64,000 nt of DNA from Streptomyces phyllanthi (GCF_009377205.1 NZ_VJZE01000002.1:1-64000), one strand, 5' to 3'; positions 17,015-26,494 are shown, numbered from the stretch's first letter. Program-made: numbers and translations. The notes: generated by a model not told the origin, from the sequence alone.

Positions 17015-17268
17015 CACAACCAACCCTGACCGGCATGGCCACGGGAAGGCTGAGGCAAGCCTCGACCTCATCGACGGCTGCCACGGCTGCCTTGCCGACA
17101 CCGGACTCACGCGCACACACCGCCCGACGAACCTCGAAGAGATCAGTAGCCAACTCGCAGTTCGCCTACAGCAGACTCCAACAGCCTCTCTCCCAGTGGA
17201 AGTCACGGCCCACTCCAAGTCAAAGTCGACCCCTTCCGAGAAACCCCACGTCGCAAAGGGAGTCGCCG

Positions 17269-17334
17269 ATGAACACGGCCCCGTCCCAAACGGGCTTCAC
17301 CACCACCATCGAGGAGCTGCGGATCCTCGAGTGA
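17269..17334 (+). CDS. 21-aa micro-ORF coupled to DUF317 fragment
   Basis: An ATG with AAAGGGAG upstream opens a 21-codon frame whose TGA overlaps the next GTG (GTGA). The peptide contains GFTTTIEELRILE, similar to the micro-ORF at 12170. The preceding 250 bp (17015-17268) show no convincing coding sequence. Confidence 0.4.
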   Translation: MNTAPSQTGFTTTIEELRILE

Positions 17335-17552
17335 CTGATCAGAGGCGGCCAATTCCGGAGGACGGTCGCGTCTATGTGGGCTGGTTTCCCACCGGACGTC
17401 CGGACGCGGACCGCGAGGCTTGGGTGATCGCGGTGAGCGGCACCGCATCACAGGCCAGCTGGTCTACCTCCTTCACGTCCGAGACGCCGACCGAACTCAT
17501 CGTTTCCTTCATCGGCACGCTCATCGCCACGCCCAGCCGCCCCGCCGCATAA
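17331..17552 (+). CDS. Single-unit DUF317-like protein
   Basis: The 73-aa product reads VYVGWFPTGR, then WVIAVSG, and ends with ASWSTSFTSETPTELIVSFI. This is the W-x-x-x-F plus TP-helix signature of one DUF317 unit, compared with two units in the neighbours. It begins at a GTG coupled to the 21-aa micro-ORF. It could be a natural short form or the remnant of a longer gene. Confidence 0.55.
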   Translation: MTDQRRPIPEDGRVYVGWFPTGRPDADREAWVIAVSGTASQASWSTSFTSETPTELIVSFIGTLIATPSRPAA

Positions 17553-17598
17553 CTGGGCTCATAGCCCTCAGCAGTCGTTCCACCAGGAAGGGGAGACG

Positions 17599-17895
17599 AT
17601 GTCCGCTACTCCAACCAGTCGGGTCGAAACCGTCCAGGATCTCATCGAGCTGCTCTCGAGCTGCGCCCCAAACGCAGCACCTCGTCTGGCTACGTGCCCG
17701 AACTTCCCGTTCGCACACTTCATGGGTGGTATCACCCAGGGTGTGGACGAAGACGGCCACCTCGCCGTCTTCCTCGGCGAATCCGGACAGCAGGGCTATC
17801 TGCCTCATAACGTCGCCGTCTCGCTGGGGTGGGCACCTTCGCCCACCCCGCCCACGCGGCGCCGACGCACCGTACGGGCGACACGGCTGCGCTAG
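17599..17895 (+). CDS. Small hypothetical protein
   Basis: This is a 98-aa protein with an excellent ribosome-binding site (AGGAAGGGGAG, then 5 bp to the ATG). It contains TVQDLIELLSSCAPNAAPRL and FMGGITQGVDEDGHLAVFL, suggesting a small alpha/beta fold, and an Arg-rich C-terminus. The family was not recognised. It sits between two DUF317 genes. Confidence 0.6.
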   Translation: MSATPTSRVETVQDLIELLSSCAPNAAPRLATCPNFPFAHFMGGITQGVDEDGHLAVFLGESGQQGYLPHNVAVSLGWAPSPTPPTRRRRTVRATRLR

Positions 17896-17919
17896 GCGAC
17901 GCTCTCCGCACCGCGTCGC

Positions 17920-18705
17920 ATGGCCCGAAGGAGGCCCTACCTGTCCCCCGCACCCATGGACCGCTCGCCGGACTCCCCCTCATTCGGCGAGTCCGGCGGC
18001 GAGCACGCACCAAGACCTGTCCGGTACCGGGTCTCCCCGCGATACCTCGCCGGGAACGACGGCGAACTGGCCGAACAGGTACGCAGGACACTGATCGGCA
18101 ACCAGTGGACCTGCTGGACCACACGCCACCAAGAACTACATCTCTTCGACGCGGAACAGCTCCGCCTGGCGGAACATCTCCCGCTCACACCGCAGCTCCT
18201 TCTGGACGACGACCCCGTCGTGTGGCAGTTCTCCGCACGCGTCCACCGTGAGGCGCTGCCCTCGTGGAACACCTACTTCACGGCGAACACGCCACACGAG
18301 CTGGTCACGGCATTCGCTACCGCGCTCGCCACAGAGCCCGACGTCACCACCCCTACCGGGTGCTACGAAGCACGATCAGCCCTGGGTCCGCTCAGCCGTG
18401 CCGGATGGGCTCCCGATCCGACGGATCCCGCACGCACGTACTACGCGCCACAGCTCCTGGCGTGCGTCACCTTCCGCCGGCTCCCACCCGAGATCGAGGA
18501 CAGCAACCCACTGCCCTCAGCCCCCGGCTGGCTGGCCTGGGCAGAACCCCCGGACGGAGCTCTGCGACAGTGGGCGGCAGCCTTCAGCCCGTCCACCCCT
18601 GCCTCCCTGGTCACCCGGTTCTGTTCCGCGCTTGCCGACCCCACGCCCGTATGCCGTGTCAGGCTGCCGCCCGGGACAAGCGAGCACTTGACGGTCTCGC
18701 TGTAA
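17920..18705 (+). CDS. DUF317-domain protein
   Basis: The 261-aa product has the two-unit DUF317 plan. SWNTYFTANTPHELVTAFAT lies in unit one and QWAAAFSPSTPASLVTRF in unit two, with VSPRYLAG at the start matching the other copies. The ATG at 17956 is an alternative start that would remove 12 basic residues. It ends the plus-strand accessory region. The 230 bp that follow hold no recognisable gene. Confidence 0.7.
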   Translation: MARRRPYLSPAPMDRSPDSPSFGESGGEHAPRPVRYRVSPRYLAGNDGELAEQVRRTLIGNQWTCWTTRHQELHLFDAEQLRLAEHLPLTPQLLLDDDPVVWQFSARVHREALPSWNTYFTANTPHELVTAFATALATEPDVTTPTGCYEARSALGPLSRAGWAPDPTDPARTYYAPQLLACVTFRRLPPEIEDSNPLPSAPGWLAWAEPPDGALRQWAAAFSPSTPASLVTRFCSALADPTPVCRVRLPPGTSEHLTVSL

Positions 18706-18938
18706 CAGGGCCGCATCTCCGCACCGTTTAGGGGCCGCGCCACGAAGGGCTTGCTCAGCGGAGCCACCCTTGCCCCGCACGTCAGCGGATCGCCGGGTCA
18801 CGGATCTGCCGTGGCCCGGCCTCGGGTTGTCCGTCCTTGGTTACGCGGTAGGTCGACCAGGGTGCCGCCCCGGTCGGCCTGTGTCGAAGCGACAGCAGGC
18901 AGAGGCCAGGACCTGCCGCTCCTTCGTGCGCCATTCGA

Positions 18939-19385
18939 TCAGTCGAGGTCGCCCGTCTCTACGAGATGGTCCATGAACGCGGCGGCGATCCGGGGGCGTG
19001 TCGCGTCCGGAACGGGAGCATCGGGCAATTCGGCCTCCAGGCCCCACTCCGTGTTGAACATGACAGGCGCGCCTTGTGGCACCACGTCGGTCCTGAGCCA
19101 CACGGCGAACCTGGCTGCCGAGCCGATGGTGCAGTCCTTGACGGACACGCCTTCGGGCGACAGGAGGGCCATGCCCTCCAGTTGTTCGTCGTCCAGAGTG
19201 ATGCCGAAGTGCATCGAGGAGCCGCTGACCGGCCCGTCGGAGCCGTCGTCGACACGGATGAATTCGTCCGGGTTCCGCTCTCGCAGCTTGGCTTCCAGCC
19301 CCTCATACGTCAGGGCCCAGCTCTGCCCGTCCGGCGGGGTGAAGACGTACATGGTGCGGAGTTCTGCGATCTCTTCCGGTTCCAT
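18939..19385 (-). CDS. Putative immunity protein to the toxin at 19427
   Basis: This small acidic protein of 148 aa has no signal or membrane segment. It contains MYVFTPPDGQSWALTYEGLE, MHFGITLDDEQLEGMALL and FAVWLRTDVV. It lies directly downstream of the polymorphic toxin gene on the same strand, 41 bp after its stop. That is the usual place of the cognate immunity gene. I cannot assign a named immunity family from the sequence. The role is inferred from position, size and acidity. Confidence 0.6.
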   Translation of the reverse strand: MEPEEIAELRTMYVFTPPDGQSWALTYEGLEAKLRERNPDEFIRVDDGSDGPVSGSSMHFGITLDDEQLEGMALLSPEGVSVKDCTIGSAARFAVWLRTDVVPQGAPVMFNTEWGLEAELPDAPVPDATRPRIAAAFMDHLVETGDLD

Positions 19386-19426
19386 CGTGGCGTGGTGCTT
19401 CCTGTGCGCTGGAATGGGGGCGGCGG

Positions 19427-20965
19427 TCAGGGAACGTAGCGGGCGTGGCCTTTGACGCCGTAGGCGGCCATCATGATGCGCCAGTACTGGACTGATTCCT
19501 GGTTGTTCGTGACGGTTTCGACGCCTCGCATCTCGGTGTTCCGCGGGTCGTTGAGTGCGGCAGCGTACTTCTTGAGCTCGTCGCGGTCCGACCGGTAGAG
19601 GAAGTCCTTCTTCCCCGACTCGTGGTTCTCACGGAGCTCTTCGAGGGAGCGGTAGCAGCGCTGGTCCGGCTTGTTGACGTACTTCGCCTCGATCGCCATG
19701 CCGTCGCTGTCGCGGAATCCATCCACCATCAGGGTGCTGTTCGCACTGTGCCCGGGCGGGATGGGGACTTCGTACTCGGGATAGCCGGCCACGCGCTTCT
19801 GGTAGGCCACCTCGGCCGGCCTGCCGCCCGAGACGTCGCCCTGACGCAGGGAGTTCAACCAGGTCTGGAAGTTCTTCTGCTCGCCAGGTGCGAGAGGGGG
19901 AAAGCGGGGGTCGGGTGGTGCGGCCGGAGGTATCGGCTGGACACGCGGGCCCTTGGCTGGCCGGTAGGCGACCGGTACCAGGGTCGGAACGCGGATGAGA
20001 GGGGCCAGGAACGGAGGCAGGCCGGGTATGAGGCTGCCGTTGTCCGGCTGCGGCATCTTCACCTTGGATTTGGAGCTGTCCAGCGCGTGCGGGATCTTGC
20101 CGAGCGCGGCGATCCGCATGTCGCCCGCGATGAGCTCGTGCAGACCGCCGTCGTGGCCGTCCCCTCCGAATCTCGGCTGCTCCCAGGGCAGGAGGAACTC
20201 GCCGGTGATCGGATTCGCGTCCATGGGCAGCCGCCGTTTGGCTGTTTCGACGTGATCGGCGTAGGCGTCGCAGGCGTTGGCGATCATCTTGCAGGCGGTG
20301 GGCAGGTTCGCCATCAGGGTCTCGTCCTCGCCCACCTCGCCGGGCGGCGGATTCTTGCCGACGAACCTCCTGAAGAACCCCTCGACAGCGCCGGCGGTCT
20401 CACCGACCTGGCCAAGGTTGGCGGTCTTCCAGGCAGTGTCAGAATCCCAGTAGGCGTCTTCGAGGATCTTGGCCGCGCTCCGCCAGGTCTTGGCCACGGC
20501 ACGGAGCTTGTCCGGCTGCCCGAGGAAGCGCTCGTTGAAGAGGTACTGGTCAAGACCGCTGGTCTCGCCGACGACCTCGGGAAGGTCTTCCGCGTTGTGG
20601 CTGGCACGCGGTGTGCAGTCAGGACCTGATGGCTGTGAACCGATTCCCGGACCTTGCGGACTCTCCCCAAGGAGCTCTGCCGCGATCTTGCTTTCCTGCT
20701 TCAGGAATTCTTCGGACGACTTCAGCAGCGCGCCCGCGCCACTTGCCATCACCTGATGGGCGAAGCCGGCCTTGTCGAAGACCGTTGCCACAGCTTCCTT
20801 GTACACAGTGGCGAAGGCCCGCCCCGCCGCGCCGTCACCTGCCATGCCACCGTTCTCACTGAGCTCCGTGAAGAGCAGACTCAACATGTCGAAGATCAGG
20901 TCACGCAGCCGCACCATGGACCAGGACGCGTTGACGAAGTTCGCGGTCTGATGCTGAAGATCCAA
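19427..20965 (-). CDS. Polymorphic toxin with C-terminal restriction-endonuclease-fold (Tox-REase-5-like) domain
   Basis: The 512-aa product has a helical N-terminal region (residues 1-100) of the WXG100/LXG-like type seen in exported actinobacterial toxins. A large helical middle domain and a Pro-rich linker (about 310-370) follow. The C-terminal toxin domain carries EVAYQKRVAGYPEYEVPIP and, as catalytic core, MVDGFRDSDGMAIEAKYV. This D-x(n)-E-x-K arrangement is typical of PD-(D/E)XK nucleases and resembles Tox-REase-5. A TTG start at 20965 is supported by GGGGGAGGA; an ATG at 21031 lacks one. Confidence 0.75.
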   Translation of the reverse strand: MDLQHQTANFVNASWSMVRLRDLIFDMLSLLFTELSENGGMAGDGAAGRAFATVYKEAVATVFDKAGFAHQVMASGAGALLKSSEEFLKQESKIAAELLGESPQGPGIGSQPSGPDCTPRASHNAEDLPEVVGETSGLDQYLFNERFLGQPDKLRAVAKTWRSAAKILEDAYWDSDTAWKTANLGQVGETAGAVEGFFRRFVGKNPPPGEVGEDETLMANLPTACKMIANACDAYADHVETAKRRLPMDANPITGEFLLPWEQPRFGGDGHDGGLHELIAGDMRIAALGKIPHALDSSKSKVKMPQPDNGSLIPGLPPFLAPLIRVPTLVPVAYRPAKGPRVQPIPPAAPPDPRFPPLAPGEQKNFQTWLNSLRQGDVSGGRPAEVAYQKRVAGYPEYEVPIPPGHSANSTLMVDGFRDSDGMAIEAKYVNKPDQRCYRSLEELRENHESGKKDFLYRSDRDELKKYAAALNDPRNTEMRGVETVTNNQESVQYWRIMMAAYGVKGHARYVP

Positions 20966-21191
20966 CGTTCCTCCCCCATGGAGCCCTGACACACGCTCAG
21001 GGAACCGTACACGGTTGCGAATGGACATCATGAGGAGGCTGATGAGTCCCGCGGCACGTGATTCGCTTAATTGTCAAGAGCTGTGGACCTGTGACTGGTG
21101 ATAAGCGCTTGTCCGGCGGAGCAGCACGCCCCAGGGACGGAGCCGTGAGGATCTCGAACCACTGCGGCAGGCCAGCCGCTAGCCTCCCGGT

Positions 21192-21566
21192 GTGATCTCC
21201 GCATTTCGCGGCACGGCCGAGGTCGCGTCCGGGCTGCTGTCTTCGCCGATGCTGGCCGAACGCTGGGAGCAGCCGAGCGCGCTGGCTCAGTTCCAGGTCA
21301 GCGGTCTCGCCGGGCATCTTGCCCGAGCGGTCTTCACCGTCGAGCGTTGGCTGGCCGAGCTGCCACCGGCGTGCGGGACATCGATGCTGTCGCCTATTTC
21401 CTGTCTGGCACTGGTCCGGCGCCGCAGTTTGAGGATGCGGTGCCACGCCGGATCCGTGAGCTGGGCGAGCAGGAGGCGGCCGGTGGGCCTGCCGCCCTGG
21501 CCGAGGAGAGGCCCGCGCCGCAGCCCGCTGCACCACCATGGGACTCGGCCACGTCATCGGCCGGTG
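21192..21566 (+). pseudogene. Frameshifted maleylpyruvate isomerase/DinB-like (TIGR03083-type) gene
   Basis: From a GTG, one frame encodes LLSSPMLAERWEQPSALAQF and VSGLAGHLARAVFTVERWL, which is the N-terminal helix set of mycothiol-dependent isomerase-like proteins. After about 21365 the homologous sequence continues in another frame (GVRDIDAVAYFLSGTGPAP, then AVPRRIRELGEQE). A one- or two-base change has therefore broken the gene, and it ends against the opposite-strand gene. It encodes only the N-terminal part of the usual protein. Confidence 0.65.
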
Positions 21567-22120
21567 ACCCCCTCGGCGATGTACTCCTCGATGCGCCTGC
21601 GCACCGGCGACTCGTCTCCGTACCGGTCGCCAAGGGCGCGGAGGAACCTCAGTCCCTCCTCGCCGTCCGGTTCGAAGTCGGCAAACGCCTCGACGTCTTC
21701 GTAGTCCCCGAGGTCCCCCTCGAGACCGACCTCGGGAATGTCGTCGAGACCGCCGATCAGGGCGTGGACGACGTTGGCCGCGAACGGGGAGGCGCCCACC
21801 TGCTCGACAGCGAAACCAACCAGGTCTCCCCTCGACAGCGTGAGGTCCCTGTCCCAGTTCTCCTCGGAGAAGTCTTCCCAGTACGCGTTGAGGCCCGGCC
21901 GTATCTCCCCGACGGTTCGGCTTCCCTGGCCGCTCGAGATGCCGCCGCCATCGAAGTCGTAGGACACTCCGAGGAAGCCACGGTTCAGCCGGACCTCCTC
22001 GTCGCCCACGGGGATGACCACCCAGTCGCCGTCGACCGTGGCGGCAAGGTGCGGAATGCTGTTGATGTCGAGGAGCAGCGGTGTCAGGTCGTCGTGTCTG
22101 CGGATGAAGTCCTCGTCCAC
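21554..22120 (-). CDS. Acidic hypothetical protein
   Basis: The 188-aa product is strongly acidic, with VDGDWVVIPVGDEEVRLNRG, YDFDGGGISSG and FADFEPDGEEGLRFLRALGD. No family was recognised. It overlaps the end of the upstream minus-strand gene by 37 bp. The acidity and its location in a region with a toxin/immunity pair make an immunity-like protein possible. There is no direct evidence for that. Confidence 0.5.
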   Translation of the reverse strand: MDEDFIRRHDDLTPLLLDINSIPHLAATVDGDWVVIPVGDEEVRLNRGFLGVSYDFDGGGISSGQGSRTVGEIRPGLNAYWEDFSEENWDRDLTLSRGDLVGFAVEQVGASPFAANVVHALIGGLDDIPEVGLEGDLGDYEDVEAFADFEPDGEEGLRFLRALGDRYGDESPVRRRIEEYIAEGVTGR

Positions 22121-23786
22121 TCGTGGTCGTCCCAGTCCTCTCCGTAGAGGTCCTCCCAGGTGTTGTTCCCGGGGCTGGAGGTGAAGCGGACGGCGTCCGC
22201 CACGGTGTGCGGGGCGGAGGTGGTGATGTCCACGGCAGCGGTGGGCGGGAAGGTGAGCAGGTCCGGGACCGCGGCGAGGGCGAGGGCCAGCGGATCGCTC
22301 CCCGGCTCCGGGGTGCCGAGCACGGTCACCGCATCCTCGGCAGCCCCCTGGTCCCTCAGCAGTTGAAGCACCCCGTCACGCAGACACAGCGCGTACTCCG
22401 CCTCCTCGCCCTCGACGGGTGACACCGAGACCGTCAGGAACGACTCGAGCGGCATGGTGGAGACCGCGTGCCGCCAGCCCTTCCCGAACAGGGCGGGCCC
22501 GTCGTAGGTGGCCACGAGCCTGTAGGCGTCGTCGTCCTCCCCCAGGACCTGCGGCGGTTGCACGGGGAGGATCCCTGGCCGGGGACCGGCGTAGTGCCGG
22601 ATGATCAGTTCGCGGGGGTCCGGTCTGGCACTCGCGTAGAAGGCGAGGGCGTGCCCTCGTACGAGCAACCGGTCGTTCCAGCGCAGTTCCGCGGGATCCC
22701 GGTCGTACACGGTTGCCAGAAGGAACTGCCGTGCCCGGCGGGCGTTGAGGTGCTGCACGGGTGGCCAGGACACGTTCGCGTCCACCCGCAGCGGCGGGAG
22801 AGCATCCCCGTCCCCGCTTCCATGCCGTCCTCGTGCTCGAAGCAGTGGTCCGACTCGTCGATGTCCCCCTGGTCCTCATGGTCCTCCTGCGACCGGTCAA
22901 GAACGGTCTGCACCGGGTGGGGGTTGGGGAACACCGACACCAGCGAAGCCGATCTGAAGCGGGCGCTGAAGAGCTTGGTGCTTGGCCGCTCGAAGCGGTC
23001 CACGGGGCGGGCCAGCAGGCGGCCGTCCGCCGTCCGGTAGAAGGCCACGTTGACGTCCTTCTCCAGCCATTCGTCGAGTTCGTAGGTCGAGCCCAGGTCA
23101 CCTTCCGGGGTGATCTCAGCTGTCTCGAACAGGGCCTCAGCCTCGCTCCAGTCGACCGGCTCCAGGCCCTCCACGGCCGCGGCCGCCGCACGGATCCGCT
23201 CGTTCTGTTGTTCGAAGACCGAGTCGGGGATGGTGACACCGACGGCGTAGCAGCCGTCACCGACGACTCGCCAGGCTGATGTGAGTTCGTAGGAGGCGTC
23301 CAGGAGCACGTCCTCGGCGGCGTTGCAGACGAGGGCGTCGAGCTCCGAGTCCTCCACCGGCTCCGATGCCTCCCCTGGACCCCTGCCGGAAGGCAGCGGC
23401 ACGCGGAACACCTGAATGGTGTCCCCGTTGCCGGGCTGCTCCGACATCACCACGATCGAGTAGGTGCCGGAGTTCCGGTCGCGCTCGACGCGGGCGTATG
23501 GGGAGCTGATGATGTCTTCGAGGTGCATGGGGTCTTCTTTCTTGTCGGGCGTCCTCGGGCGGGGCGGACCGGGGCGGACGGCGCTCCTCTTCCGCACCCG
23601 CAGATAGGGCTGGACGCGCCTTCGCACCGGATCGGCCGAGGCGGGCCTTCCCCGCGGCCAGCGGCCCCCGCAGTCGGGGCAGGCATACAGTGACGGCTCC
23701 GGATCCACCTCGTGGACGATGACGTGCAGGACCCGGTTCGGCTCCAGTGACGCGGCACAGTGCGGACATCGCGGGGGTGGGGCCAT
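22084..23786 (-). pseudogene. Frameshifted large hypothetical gene with N-terminal zinc-ribbon
   Basis: From an ATG at 23786 one frame encodes an N-terminal Cys motif (RCPHCAASLEP and YACPDCGGRWP, spaced like a zinc ribbon). It then encodes HLEDIISSPYARVERDRNSG and a long acidic alpha/beta region. Near 22800 the coding character moves to another frame: EDGMEAGTG continues as DALPPLRVDANVSWPPVQHL, which runs to a stop at 22084. The slip lies in a G-rich run (GGGGACGGGG). An ATG at 23528 is an alternative start without the ribbon. It could be a real mutation or a sequencing error. Confidence 0.55.
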
Positions 23787-23942
23787 GACGGCGCTCCTCA
23801 GGTTCTCTGGCCGGCGGCGGAGGACGTGGACGGCCCAGGTGCGGGCACGACGGTGGCGGAATAGGGCTCGAGGCGGCCTCCAGTACGCTGTTCCCACGCC
23901 CGTCGGCGATCGTCGAGGTGCTCCACGCGATAGGCGAGCCTG

Positions 23943-24137
23943 CTACTCCGCTGAGCGACCTCCCCGGGGGGTCACCCGGCCGATGTGGCATTGCCGCAGC
24001 CACCTGACGGGGTCGAAGCGCTGGTTCGTGCCGGTGAGGGCGTCGGCCAGGTCGAAGGCAAGGATGCGCCGGGCGCGCTCGTCGACGTCGCTGTCGGCAA
24101 TGGCGGCGGCGAGTGTTTCGTAGTCTCCACGGTTCAT
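23943..24137 (-). CDS. Small hypothetical protein
   Basis: A 64-aa protein has GGAG eight bases before its ATG. It contains YETLAAAIADSDVDERARRI and FDLADALTGTNQRFDPVRWL, a helical pattern. This frame is longer upstream, but the sequence there is low complexity. No family was recognised. It lies between two minus-strand genes of similar orientation. Confidence 0.5.
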   Translation of the reverse strand: MNRGDYETLAAAIADSDVDERARRILAFDLADALTGTNQRFDPVRWLRQCHIGRVTPRGGRSAE

Positions 24138-24202
24138 GGGCGTGGCTCCTTCAGGGGTGCGAGGTCGTCGTACTGGCGTGTGCGCCTGATCGTTGGGGTT
24201 GC

Positions 24203-24721
24203 TTACGCGGCAGGCGGCCGGGAGAACCGGTGGGACGGTGGCATGAGGACGGCGGCGTGCCAGGCGGTGATGACCGTGTCGTGGGCCGCGTCGACGCAGG
24301 CCAGCAGTCGCCACGAGGCCGGTGACCAGGCGAACACGGCGTCCTGGCCGAACCGTCGGCCCAGAGTGCAGGCTTGGGCGTCGTCCATTCCGACGACGGC
24401 TGCGCTGATTTCCGCGTGGGTACCGGCCGGGTCACCTCCGACGGCCGGCCACCACTGCAGGCGGCGAAGACCGATGCTGTGCAGCAACTCGTGCTGCGCC
24501 CGGAGGTTGGCCTGTGTCGAGGCCTTGCGTCCGCGGGGATTGAAGGCGGTGACAATGTGGATCGTGCCCGCACCGTCGAGCGGGTATGGCAGTCTCGACA
24601 CGCCGCCGTCGAAGGGACCCGCGGTGACGCGGACGCTGTGCGCGGGGAAGGCGATGTCCACGACGGCGCGCAGATAGTGCGGCCACTGGGCGGGCTTGGC
24701 GGAACGATAAACGGCAGGCAC
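24203..24721 (-). CDS. DUF3293-type protein
   Basis: The 172-aa product contains IHIVTAFNPRGRKASTQANL, WWPAVGGDPAGTHAEISAAV and LGRRFGQDAVFAWSP. These are the three conserved blocks I associate with DUF3293 (strand plus TA-x-NP, the E-x-S block and the FGQ-x-A-x-F block). The biochemical function is unknown. It is an intact gene next to an IS256 remnant. Confidence 0.65.
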   Translation of the reverse strand: MPAVYRSAKPAQWPHYLRAVVDIAFPAHSVRVTAGPFDGGVSRLPYPLDGAGTIHIVTAFNPRGRKASTQANLRAQHELLHSIGLRRLQWWPAVGGDPAGTHAEISAAVVGMDDAQACTLGRRFGQDAVFAWSPASWRLLACVDAAHDTVITAWHAAVLMPPSHRFSRPPAA

Positions 24722-24897
24722 AGGAGTCTCCTTCGGAAGGGGACCCCCTTACCTGCCGGCAGGGAGATCTGTTCGCCCGCTGACGCGGGAAGGTGGCAAA
24801 CCAGCAGGTGACGCCACCTGCTGGCGGGATGTTGCCACACGGCTGCGTTGAAAGTCCAGTGGTTGTCCAAGCAGGTACACAGAGCGCGAAGCCGAGT

Positions 24898-24984
24898 GCT
24901 GGCGCCCAGGACCAGGGGCACCAGATGGGCGCCGGTGATCGCCCGCCAGCGGGCCTGGGCGGACTCGACGAGCTTGAACACCAT
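24898..24984 (-). mobile_element. IS256 (mutator) transposase C-terminal remnant
   Basis: The minus strand encodes VFKLVESAQARWRAI followed by GAHLVPLV, which matches the conserved end of mutator-type transposases (x-KLVE-x-AQ-x-RWR-x-x-x-x-PHLV). The rest of the transposase is absent. The region 24722-25021 holds no intact gene and looks like an old insertion scar. Confidence 0.55.
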
Positions 24985-25021
24985 CGCTGCCCCAACCCGC
25001 CACCCGCCCTATCGTCCGGGG

Positions 25022-25417
25022 CTACAAGTAGATGCCCTTGAATGTCCCGTCGAAGCCCAGGGACTGGACGACCGACTCGGCACTGGAGTGATACTCAACC
25101 GCCGGTCCCCTCTTGGTCTCCTCAAACCAGGCTGGCGTGAGTTCAGGTTCGCGCCACTCATGTCCGCAACGGCAGCGGACATGCACGACACGCTGCGACA
25201 AGAGGATCAGCCAGTCCTCGCGGGCACCACAGTCTTGGCAGATCACCGTGATGCCTGTAATCACCAACGGATCCCGATGGGGGAACGCTTGGCCGACGAT
25301 CTCGTCCGGCGAAGGAACACGGAGACTCTCGGGAACCCACATACTCTCGGCGGCCTCAGCAGCCGACTGTTCCTTCTCGGCCTCACCGCCGCCGCTGTGC
25401 CGGTTCACAGCGCTCAC
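25022..25417 (-). CDS. Zinc-ribbon hypothetical protein
   Basis: The product carries ICQDCGAREDWLILLSQ and VHVRCRCGHEWREPE, two C-x-C / C-x-x-C knuckles forming a probable zinc ribbon. A short helical C-terminus follows. The start is uncertain: GTG at 25417 is used, but the frame stays open to 25492, directly against the transposon insertion at 25495. The insertion may therefore have removed the native 5' region or promoter. Confidence 0.5.
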   Translation of the reverse strand: MSAVNRHSGGGEAEKEQSAAEAAESMWVPESLRVPSPDEIVGQAFPHRDPLVITGITVICQDCGAREDWLILLSQRVVHVRCRCGHEWREPELTPAWFEETKRGPAVEYHSSAESVVQSLGFDGTFKGIYL

Positions 25418-25493
25418 CCCATATCTCTCTGCAGATGAACGCCATAATCCGAGCCGAACCATCCGCAGGTCTACTCTCGAACCGCTTTGCATA

Positions 25494-25771
25494 GAGAAGT
25501 TTTCATCCTGACTTCGCAGGTCACGGGGCTGGTGTGCGCCTGCGGTGATGTACTCGCGCCGGTCAGGGGTGTGATCTTCTTCGGGAGATCGTCTGTCACC
25601 GGTGGATTTCGGTGTTCGCGAGGACGAGCAGGGCCCGCAGGAGGGTGGTGGTGTGCCAGGCGTTCATGCGGATCTTGGTCAGGAAGCGCCAGGGCTTCAG
25701 GTTCGCGAATCCGTGCTCGACGGCAGCGCGTTCGCGGTTGAGCAGGCGGTTCGCTTCCTTCTCCGCAGCGG
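25494..25771 (-). repeat. Long inverted repeat, left arm
   Basis: This 278-bp arm is the reverse complement of 29035-29312 with only two mismatches that I can see. It holds the last 58 codons of the transposase plus the IS 3' end. The near identity implies recent duplication, or gene conversion between the arms. Confidence 0.85.
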
Positions 25772-26422
25772 TGAGGCGGTGGTTGCGGGTGGCCTTGCGG
25801 CCGGTGATGACCACCGGGTCATCGGGCTCGTCGTCCAGGCCGACGAAGCCGAGGTTGGCCAGGGCTCCGAGCCCTGCCTCACGCACATGGCTGGTGATCT
25901 TGTTGTGGCGGGCCGCGGTGATCTCGCTGGAGCGGCCGGGCTTGGCCGCGGAGATCCAGATCAGGTTGCCCTTCTCGTCGGTCAGCGCGAGAAACAGCAG
26001 GCCATGGGCTTTGTGCTTGCCGGAGAAGTTCTTCCGGTTGTCCGTCCCGGTGCGACGGCGCGTACGGACGAGGGTGCCGTCCAGCAGGACCACGACTCCG
26101 CCGCTGCGGGCGATCTTCTTCAGCGCCCGGTCCAGTCGCGGGGCGCGGGCGGACAGCAGGGTGAGGACTTCCAGCACCCAGCGGCGCAGGAGGCGGAGAC
26201 GTGGTTGCCGCCGGCCATGTCGGCCAGGCGCTGGTCGTGGCGGAGTACGTCGAGCACGACAACCGCCTGGGCGCCCGGGGTGAGCTTGCGCCACCGGGTG
26301 CCCAGCTGGTTGCGTCGGCGGCGTATCAGGCCGGCGACGAGATCGATGGTCCGCTTCGACAGCGGGAGGCGGACCTGGTAGACAAATTCCTGAGGGCCTT
26401 CGGCGGGCTGGTTTTTCGTCAC
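25596..26422 (-). pseudogene. IS5-type DDE transposase, frameshifted
   Basis: From a GTG at 26422 the frame encodes FVYQVRLPLSKRTIDLVAGL and LRHDQRLADMAGGNHVSAS. Near 26185 the coding moves to another frame, which continues LLRRWVLEVLTLLSARAPRL to the stop. The catalytic region is present (VVVLLDGTLVRTRRR, then GLDDEP and RAAVEHGFANLK). Related transposases read through this point in one frame, so a small deletion probably disabled the gene. Programmed frameshifting is less likely because no slippery heptamer is obvious. Confidence 0.7.
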
Positions 26423-26494
26423 AGATTCACCAACTCCCGCTGGGAGCCGTCTTGTTACGGTCGGAATCGGCCAGCCCGCCACTGCCCTGACCGG

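Noticed and set aside
17011-17268. Open frame directly after the membrane-anchored protein gene
   Set aside because: Its Ser/Thr/Arg-rich composition looks noncoding; only the last 21 codons have a good ribosome-binding site.
18841-18938. Possible transposase remnant on the minus strand
   Set aside because: A short stretch (WRTKERQVLASACC) looks coding, but no family could be recognised and no end repeats were seen.
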